A DNA stretch of 12,876 nucleotides from Clostridia bacterium (GTDB lineage: Bacteria; Bacillota; Clostridia; Oscillospirales; CAG-272): assembly GCA_900753285.1 (NCBI GenBank), contig CAADYN010000256.1, positions 1 to 12,876 on the forward strand, in the 5' to 3' direction. The position numbers and the translations under genes are program-made. A model generated the notes under the pieces. The model searched no databases, was not told the DNA's origin, and worked only from the letters and a program-made list of their open reading frames with translations. Positions 1 through 4,948 of the stretch are shown one piece after another; within the stretch, counting starts at the first letter, position 1; each line of letters begins with the position of its first letter.

Positions 1-619
1 ACACGCTCTCCCCCTCCGTATCTCCGAAGCCGTCAACGTGCTTTATGAACTGAAGATATTTATAGTTCTTCGAGCGGAAAAAGGAATATATCTTTCCTAT
101 GTTCTTCGCGTTGCTTTCGGTGAGCACGGTGAGGATGTTATAGTCAATTTTATATTCGTCGAGCTTTTTGATGTTCTCCGAAACACGCTTGAAAGTTCCA
201 TCTCCCGTGGCATCAACTCGGTTCATATCGTGCAGTGCCGCTGTTCCGTCCAGTGAAACTCCGAGCAGAAAACGGTTGTCGCGAAGCAGTTCCAAAAGTC
301 CTTCGGGAAAATGATAGGCGTTCGTCTGCATCGCATAGCTTACGGGGATTTTCTTCGTATTGTAACGGTTCACGAAGCATATGAAATCACGGTAGAAATC
401 CGTTCCCGCAAGCGTAGGCTCTCCGCCCTGAAAAGCAAACGTAACCGCTCCCGTGGCATATTCAAACGCGCGCTTTACAAGAGCCTCAGCCGTGCCGCTA
501 TTCATGACCCCGTATGACGGTACTTCCCTATGCTCCGCCACATCCGCGTAGAAGCAGTATCGACAGCGCATATTGCAAAGTCCCGAAGCCGGTTTTATTA
601 GCATTGATAGAGACGGCAT
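1..619 (-). CDS. Anaerobic sulfatase-maturating enzyme (radical SAM), C-terminus cut by window edge
   Basis: Seen: the minus-strand frame opens at ATG 619 and stays open to base 1, giving 206 residues with no stop. The protein starts MPSLSMLIKPASGLCNMRC; Cys15, Cys19 and Cys22 form the CxxxCxxC iron-sulfur/SAM motif followed by FYADV, and FAFQGGEPTLAG near residue 62 is the SAM-binding GGEP motif. Known: clostridial anSME has Cys at the same three positions and the same flanking residues. It converts an active-site Cys or Ser of sulfatases to formylglycine in the cytoplasm under anaerobic conditions, using two further Fe-S clusters in a C-terminal SPASM domain, which lies outside the window. 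The start is 4 nt after the stop of the upstream membrane-protein gene, with only a weak upstream GAAAG, so translational coupling is likely. No sulfatase gene is in the window; a peptide-modifying relative is the main alternative. Confidence 0.9.
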   Translation of the reverse strand, partial: MPSLSMLIKPASGLCNMRCRYCFYADVAEHREVPSYGVMNSGTAEALVKRAFEYATGAVTFAFQGGEPTLAGTDFYRDFICFVNRYNTKKIPVSYAMQTNAYHFPEGLLELLRDNRFLLGVSLDGTAALHDMNRVDATGDGTFKRVSENIKKLDEYKIDYNILTVLTESNAKNIGKIYSFFRSKNYKYLQFIKHVDGFGDTEGESV

Positions 620-623
620 GGCT

Positions 624-1289
624 TTACGCTTTCTTGTAGTATGTTATATAGTTTATCTTAACGTTACCGTCGCGGTCGGATATGAGCTGATAGTACAGCT
701 TCTTTGCGGCGTCGCTTCCGATATCGTTTCTGAACGTTCCGTCATTACGGTATATCATGTAGCTGACGTTGAACGTCCATGTGGTAGTTCCGTCCTCTCC
801 GAAGGTCTCGCCAAGCTGCTGTACGTTTATGTTGTATATCATCTGCGGAGCAAAGCTTTCGTAAGGCTCGACTGTTTCGTAATACGCGTCGGTGAAGTAG
901 GTGTTGTAAGTGCCAACGTCGCCTTTTTCAATGGTTTTAAAGTATTCCACGAAAAACTGCACGGCTTTGTTGTAGTCTCCCACCTCTTCGTCGAGCACGA
1001 GTATTGTATAGTTCCCGTCGGTATAATGCACGCCTCTGTCAAGCTGCATATATTCTGGAACCGTCGTCACGTCAAGCTCATAGTCGGAAGGATAAAAATT
1101 ATAGCTTACGATTTTGTCGGAATACATGGAGGTGACCGTTTTCTTTTCTTCCTTTTTCTCAAAAATCTCCGGATGAAAAGTCATAACATATCCCGCGGCG
1201 GCAAGTACCGTAATGACCGCTATTGCAATCAGCAGGTTGTTCCGCTTTTTATTTTTTTGCTTTTCAATGTTATTTCCGCTCATCCCCAT
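624..1289 (-). CDS. Single-pass membrane protein of unknown function
   Basis: I do not recognise a named family. From ATG 1289 the product has 221 residues: a basic, Asn/Lys-rich cytoplasmic N-terminus (about 1-18), one hydrophobic helix (about 19-38), a Glu/Lys stretch (EKKEEKK), and an extracytoplasmic domain of about 165 residues rich in Tyr, Thr and Asp with no Cys. The helix-rich FFVEYFKTIEKGDVGTYNTYF segment followed by alternating strands recalls NTF2-like/DUF4878-type folds, but this is only an impression. Start choice: the sequence AAAGGG lies 4 nt before ATG 1289 and 10 nt before ATG 1283, so either may be used; the open frame continues upstream to a GTG at 1316 without a usable ribosome site. 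It lies 71 nt downstream of the isomerase gene and 4 nt upstream of the sulfatase-maturase gene. Confidence 0.7.
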   Translation of the reverse strand: MGMSGNNIEKQKNKKRNNLLIAIAVITVLAAAGYVMTFHPEIFEKKEEKKTVTSMYSDKIVSYNFYPSDYELDVTTVPEYMQLDRGVHYTDGNYTILVLDEEVGDYNKAVQFFVEYFKTIEKGDVGTYNTYFTDAYYETVEPYESFAPQMIYNINVQQLGETFGEDGTTTWTFNVSYMIYRNDGTFRNDIGSDAAKKLYYQLISDRDGNVKINYITYYKKA

Positions 1290-1336
1290 GCTTCCCTTTC
1301 CATAAAGCGACAGCACTCCTGCACCGCCGCGATATT

Positions 1337-1364
1337 TTTATAATTTAGTTTACTTTATTTTCAG
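1337..1364 (-). promoter_or_regulatory. Weak promoter candidate for the membrane protein/maturase pair
   Basis: On the minus strand CTGAAA (1364-1359) is followed after 16 nt by TATAAA (1342-1337). The -35 overlaps the stop codon of the isomerase gene. The match to consensus is moderate and the local AT content is high, so the pair may equally be transcribed by read-through from the isomerase promoter; no terminator is visible between the genes. Confidence 0.3.
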
Positions 1365-2209
1365 CCTATGAATCTTCTAAGGTTGTCAAGTCCTATTCTG
1401 ATTCCGCGGAGGTTATCTTCCATGCCTTCAAATTCTACAGTGACATATCCGTCGTAGCCTGCGTTCTTGAGGGTCTGGATGCTCTGGTACACCTTTGCGT
1501 CTCCCTGACCTATGATAGCGCCGCGGAGGTAGTTGCCGGCTCTCGTTTTGAACCATCCTTCACCGGGGTTTACATCCATGCCGGTCTTATAATGGAAGTC
1601 CTTTGCGTGAACGTGGAATGCATAGGGAGCCATAATGGAAACTGACAGAGTAGGATCTTCATCCGCGCACATGAAGTTTCCGCAGTCTACGAGAGCGCCG
1701 AAGTTATCATGAGCTACCGCGTTGATGAGGGATTCAACTCTTGCCGCGTCCTGTGAGAAGTAGCCGTGATTCTCAGTCATGGTCTTTATTCCCACCTGCT
1801 CGGCGTACTTAGTTACCTCTCTGCAGCCTTCAACGAGTTTGGGAAGCGCGTTCTGGTATCCTCTGGAATGCTTCATTGACGCCGGATAGCCGTAGCATAC
1901 ATCGTGGCGCATGAGTGTCATTCCGCATTCAGCCGCAAAATCAGCGAGCTTTGATACGCGCGCAATCTCAGCCTTCATGTCGTCGGCAAGGAAGTTTGCG
2001 CCTACTGCAAGTGCTACGGGGGTGATTCCGCGCTCAGCACAGCGTTCTTTAATCTTCTTTGCGGCGTCCTTTTCGTTCATGTACGCGCCGTCGGTGAACT
2101 CGATTCCGTCAAAGCCCATTTCAGCCGCCTTGTCGATTATTCCGAGGTAACCGAGCTTGTCTTCCGAGAAATAAGAGCCGAAGCTATAGGATGTAACACA
2201 GGTTTTCAT
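1361..2209 (-). CDS. Sugar phosphate isomerase/epimerase, xylose isomerase-like TIM barrel
   Basis: The 282-residue product has the length and pattern of the AP endonuclease family 2/xylose isomerase-like TIM barrels. Strand ends carry the expected metal ligands: Glu146 in TENHG, Asp175 in LVDCGNF, His201 in HVHAKD and Glu259 in VTVEFEG; GQGDAKV around 234-240 is also typical of the family, and MGFDGIEF (31-38) is the second barrel strand. Members isomerise or epimerise sugars, inositol derivatives or hydroxypyruvate using a divalent metal in the cytoplasm; the substrate cannot be read from sequence. The start is secure: AGGAGG sits 5 nt before ATG 2209. No sugar transporter or kinase is adjacent, so the pathway is open. 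It has its own promoter at 2276-2304. Confidence 0.9.
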   Translation of the reverse strand: MKTCVTSYSFGSYFSEDKLGYLGIIDKAAEMGFDGIEFTDGAYMNEKDAAKKIKERCAERGITPVALAVGANFLADDMKAEIARVSKLADFAAECGMTLMRHDVCYGYPASMKHSRGYQNALPKLVEGCREVTKYAEQVGIKTMTENHGYFSQDAARVESLINAVAHDNFGALVDCGNFMCADEDPTLSVSIMAPYAFHVHAKDFHYKTGMDVNPGEGWFKTRAGNYLRGAIIGQGDAKVYQSIQTLKNAGYDGYVTVEFEGMEDNLRGIRIGLDNLRRFIG

Positions 2210-2275
2210 GTTGTCCTCCTGAAAAATATAATTTAACGAAACAAACAGAAGTGAAAATCACCTCTTATCACTTTC

Positions 2276-2304
2276 ATTATACAATATTATATCGACTTTT
2301 TCAA
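2276..2304 (-). promoter_or_regulatory. Sigma-A promoter of the isomerase gene
   Basis: On the minus strand TTGAAA (2304-2299) is followed after 17 nt by a perfect TATAAT (2281-2276). This places the transcript start near 2270 and gives a leader of about 60 nt, which contains a small inverted repeat (AAGTGA / TCACTT between about 2250 and 2274) of unknown meaning. Confidence 0.75.
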
Positions 2305-2332
2305 TAAGATTTTTGATTTTTGAAAAAAAACC

Positions 2333-2361
2333 TTGACATTAAGTCTCATAGTATTTATAAT
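2333..2361 (+). promoter_or_regulatory. Consensus sigma-A promoter of acpP
   Basis: TTGACA (2333-2338), 17 nt spacer, TATAAT (2356-2361): a perfect match to both hexamers at the optimal spacing. The transcript would begin near 2368, about 55 nt before the acyl carrier protein start. Such a strong promoter suits a highly expressed acyl carrier protein. I see no convincing FapR or FabT operator overlapping it. Confidence 0.85.
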
Positions 2362-2423
2362 ATTCATGTTGGATTTTTAAACTGACAAAATATTATATTT
2401 ATATATAATCAAGGAGTAATGAA

Positions 2424-2657
2424 ATGTTTGAGAAAGTAAAAGCTCTGCTTGTAGACGAGCTTAATATCAATGAAGCTGACATCACCCCCTCCGCTGAGCT
2501 TGTCACCGACCTCGGTATAAACTCGCTTGAGCTTGCCGATCTTGTTCTTCTTTGCGAGGAAAAATTTGACATTGAAATCAGCGACGACGAGATCCACAAA
2601 TTCATTACGGTAGGCGACGTGGCAGATTACCTTGCTCAGGCTACCTCCAACAAGTAA
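2424..2657 (+). CDS. acpP: Acyl carrier protein
   Basis: The 77-residue, acidic product matches the four-helix acyl carrier family in length and pattern. Helix I is MFEKVKALLVDELNI, and Ser34 in LGINSLELADLV is the expected 4'-phosphopantetheine attachment site at the start of helix II. It carries growing acyl chains in the cytoplasm for fatty acid or related synthesis. Ribosome site AAGGAG lies 7 nt before ATG 2424. Odd points: the usual Asp-Ser-Leu-(Asp/Glu) motif is Asn-Ser-Leu-Glu, and the gene stands alone beside a cell-wall glycosyltransferase rather than inside a fab cluster. It could therefore be a secondary carrier protein rather than the main fatty-acid AcpP. Confidence 0.93.
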   Translation: MFEKVKALLVDELNINEADITPSAELVTDLGINSLELADLVLLCEEKFDIEISDDEIHKFITVGDVADYLAQATSNK

Positions 2658-2681
2658 TTGTAATCAATTTCATGAAAACAT

Positions 2682-2711
2682 GGGAACGTGTCATTAACCC
2701 GGCACGTTTTC
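2682..2711 (+). terminator. Hairpin behind acpP, terminator or attenuator
   Basis: AACGTGTC (2685-2692) pairs with GGCACGTT (2701-2708) around an 8-nt loop, with one G-U pair; further G-U and G-C pairs can extend the stem to 2682/2711. It is followed by a broken U tract (TTATTATT). This would reduce read-through from the strong acpP promoter into the glycosyltransferase gene, so it may act as a partial terminator. Confidence 0.5.
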
Positions 2712-2728
2712 TTATTATTGCCATTTAC

Positions 2729-2732
2729 GGAG
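2729..2732 (+). promoter_or_regulatory. Ribosome binding site fixing the GTG start of the glycosyltransferase
   Basis: GGAG at 2729-2732 sits 6 nt before GTG 2739. The longer in-frame opening at GTG 2688 lies inside the acpP hairpin and has no ribosome site, so it is not used. Confidence 0.7.
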
Positions 2733-2738
2733 TATATT

Positions 2739-3512
2739 GTGAAAAACAATGCAAATCCAAACGACAAAATAAACATTCGCGGCGTACTGTTCGACAACGT
2801 GACCTTTGACGAAGCGGTAGACAGGCTTGTGTCTTCACTTGACAGCAGTAAAAAGTGCGCGCTGTTCACCCCGAACTCTGAGATAGTCCAGTCATGCATA
2901 GACGACAGCTCACTTTACCCGATAATCAACTCCGCAGAACTGATAATACCCGACGGAATAGGAGTCGTTAAAGCCGGAAGGATTCTCTCCACTCCGTTCA
3001 AGGGCGGAAAGGTCGCGGGCATTGAAGTCGGTGAAGCTCTGATCAGCCGTCTTGCGGGTACGGGACACAGCATATTCTTCCTCGGTGGAAAGCCGGGAGT
3101 AGCAGAAGCCGCTCGTGACAAGCTCACAGAAAAATATCCCGGAGCTGTTTTTGCGGGATGCCATGACGGCTACTTCAAAAAAGAGGGAGAAGAAAACGAG
3201 AGTGTAATCCGTGAGATAAATGAAAGCGGAGCGGACGTATTGTTCGTGTGTCTCGGATGCCCTGCGCAGGAGAAATGGATATACGCGAACCGAGAAAAGC
3301 TCGGCGGTGTGGTTCTGTTTCTCGCGCTTGGCGGATCTCTTGACGGATACTCGGGAAATGTGAAGCGTGCGCCGAAGATATTTATAAAGCTCGGTCTTGA
3401 ATGGTTCTACAGACTGCTGTGCGAGCCGAGCCGTATCGGAAGAATGATGAAGCTACCGAAATTCTACTTCGGTACGTGGATATACAAGCTCTCCGGCAAG
3501 AATAAAAATTAA
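2739..3512 (+). CDS. WecG/TagA/CpsF family glycosyltransferase
   Basis: From GTG 2739 the product has 257 residues, the usual family length. Family motifs appear in order: TPNSEIV (44-50), IPDGIGVV (70-77), FFLGGKPG (113-120), CLGCPAQEKW (171-180) and GGSLDGYSG (198-206), then a basic C-terminal appendage with EWFYRLLCEPSRIGRMMKLP. Known: TagA/WecG enzymes are membrane-associated, act at the inner face, and add N-acetylmannosamine (or a similar sugar) to undecaprenyl-diphospho-GlcNAc for teichoic acid or other surface polymers; Thr and Asp at the positions of Thr44 and Asp72 are important in TagA. No other teichoic acid gene is nearby, so the exact sugar is open. The region 3513-3592 behind it shows no convincing terminator, so read-through to the serpin is possible. 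Confidence 0.93.
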   Translation: MKNNANPNDKINIRGVLFDNVTFDEAVDRLVSSLDSSKKCALFTPNSEIVQSCIDDSSLYPIINSAELIIPDGIGVVKAGRILSTPFKGGKVAGIEVGEALISRLAGTGHSIFFLGGKPGVAEAARDKLTEKYPGAVFAGCHDGYFKKEGEENESVIREINESGADVLFVCLGCPAQEKWIYANREKLGGVVLFLALGGSLDGYSGNVKRAPKIFIKLGLEWFYRLLCEPSRIGRMMKLPKFYFGTWIYKLSGKNKN

Positions 3513-3592
3513 CAAATTCTGCAAAAACAGTTTTTCTGTGGAACTTTCTCTGTTTTCCTTCGTCAAAAAACAAAAAAACGGAGGCGGCAAAC

Positions 3593-4870
3593 ATGAAAAA
3601 CAGAATAATTCCTTTGTCATTAGCGGCTGTTCTTTGCGTGACTTTTCTCATGGGATGCTCATACGGCAGGTACTGTTCAAGCGAAACCACTCCGGCGGAA
3701 AGCAGCGGCAAAACTAGTTTCACTTCACTGACGGCGGGTATCGAGAAAAGCACCGCAGAAAAGCCTGAATACGCGACAGATTCTGATTTAATAAACGACT
3801 TTTCTCTGCGCCTGTTTGAGAATGTCTACAAAAGCGGACAAAACGTAATGATTTCCCCCTTGTCCATTTTGTATTCGCTCGGCACTGTTTCTCTCGGTGC
3901 GCGTGAGAATTCTCTCAAAGAGATAGAGGACGCGGTCGGATGTGACAGGGATTCTCTCACCTCTGCACTCGGAGGGGTAAGCGAGGAACTACAGAATCAA
4001 AGCGAGGCTGTGCTTGTCAATTCGGTATGGTTTGACAATTCCCCATCTCTGCACGTAAAGGAAGACTTTCTCAAAAGCTGCTGCGAAAGCTATGACGCGG
4101 AGGTTTTTGAAGCCGAAATCAACAAAGACACTGTTGACGAGATAAACGCATACATCAGCGAGAAAACCTTCGGAATGGTGAACAATGTTCTTGACGAGCT
4201 GTCTGAGAGTGCGGTTATGTTCATCATAAATACCCTCGCTTTCGACTGTGAATGGATGGAAAACTACACCGAGGACAGAGTAAGTACCGAAAAATTCACG
4301 AATTACGACGGCTCCGTTACGGAATGCGAAATGATGTACTCGGGCGAATACGTGTATATTGACGGCGACGGATACACGGGATTCACAAAATACTACAAGA
4401 ACAACAACTTTGCTTTTGCCGCTTTTCTTCCGGACGAGGGCAAGGATATAGCGGATGTGCTCTCCTCTCTCAGCGGAAACGAGCTGACAAAAACCTTGGC
4501 GCGCCCCGATTTCAACTCAAAAGTCGACACGAAAATGCCAAAGTTTTCCTTTGACTACAGGGACATGATGAACAGCTCACTCAAGGACATGGGAATATCG
4601 GATGTATTTTCTGCAAAAGACGCGGACCTCTGCGACATGGCTGTGAGTGATGACGGGAATGTGTTTATAAAAAGATACATTCACCAAACTCACATAGAGG
4701 TCGCGGAACAGGGAACAAAAGCCGGTGCTGCCACTGATGTTGAGTTTGCAACGGTAGCGATTCCCGGCGAGCCTGTAGAAGTTACGCTTGACAGACCGTT
4801 TCTCTTCATGATCTACAGCTGCAACGACAACATACCGCTGTTCATCGGAGCATACGAAAAAGCCGAATAA
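3593..4870 (+). CDS. Lipoprotein serpin (serine protease inhibitor)
   Basis: The 425-residue product begins with a lipoprotein signal; Leu19-Met20-Gly21-Cys22 is the lipobox, so Cys22 should be lipidated outside the membrane. A Ser/Thr/Glu linker (about 23-60) leads into a full serpin fold (about 62-425): SLRLFENVYKSGQNVMISPLSI, NSVWFD (143-148), IINTLAFDCEWMENY (211-225), and the C-terminal DRPFLFMIY...PLFIGAYEKA signature. The hinge E372-Q-G-T-K-A-G-A-A-T381 has the small residues needed for loop insertion, so it should be an inhibitor rather than a non-inhibitory serpin. Counting 17 residues from Glu372 puts P1-P1' at Val388-Ala389, which suits elastase-like or other small-pocket proteases. 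Start is secure: CGGAGG lies 8 nt before ATG 3593. Role inferred: surface defence against host or microbial serine proteases. Confidence 0.93.
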   Translation: MKNRIIPLSLAAVLCVTFLMGCSYGRYCSSETTPAESSGKTSFTSLTAGIEKSTAEKPEYATDSDLINDFSLRLFENVYKSGQNVMISPLSILYSLGTVSLGARENSLKEIEDAVGCDRDSLTSALGGVSEELQNQSEAVLVNSVWFDNSPSLHVKEDFLKSCCESYDAEVFEAEINKDTVDEINAYISEKTFGMVNNVLDELSESAVMFIINTLAFDCEWMENYTEDRVSTEKFTNYDGSVTECEMMYSGEYVYIDGDGYTGFTKYYKNNNFAFAAFLPDEGKDIADVLSSLSGNELTKTLARPDFNSKVDTKMPKFSFDYRDMMNSSLKDMGISDVFSAKDADLCDMAVSDDGNVFIKRYIHQTHIEVAEQGTKAGAATDVEFATVAIPGEPVEVTLDRPFLFMIYSCNDNIPLFIGAYEKAE

Positions 4871-4882
4871 CTAAAATAACGG

Positions 4883-4929
4883 AAAATCCTCCGTATTCAT
4901 GCGTGATGCATTGGTATACGAAGGATTTT
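4883..4929. terminator. Bidirectional terminator between convergent serpin and SLH genes
   Basis: AAAATCCTCCGTAT (4883-4896) pairs with ATACGAAGGATTTT (4916-4929), 13 of 14 positions matching, around a loop that itself can fold (ATGC/GCAT). On the plus strand it is followed by TCTTTATTT, a good U tract for the serpin transcript. In the minus direction the tract is weaker (TTTTCCGTTATTTT) but usable for the SLH gene. Confidence 0.85.
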
Positions 4930-4948
4930 TCTTTATTTCAGATAAATT

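Noticed and set aside
573..1343. 256-residue open frame on the plus strand
   Set aside because: It is antisense to the membrane-protein gene and also overlaps the maturase start; it is Val/Tyr/His-rich, lacks a ribosome site, and looks like a reverse-complement shadow although it is longer than the real gene.
2336..2356. Possible FapR-like operator in the acpP promoter
   Set aside because: The reversed sequence shares TACT and CTTAAT with the FapR site, but the halves are two bases too far apart.
2688..2738. N-terminal extension of the glycosyltransferase starting at GTG 2688
   Set aside because: The codon sits in the stem of the acpP hairpin without a ribosome site, and family alignment begins after GTG 2739.
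3520..3560. Possible terminator behind the glycosyltransferase gene
   Set aside because: Only a 4-bp ACAG/CTGT stem with a T-rich loop can be formed; too weak to call.
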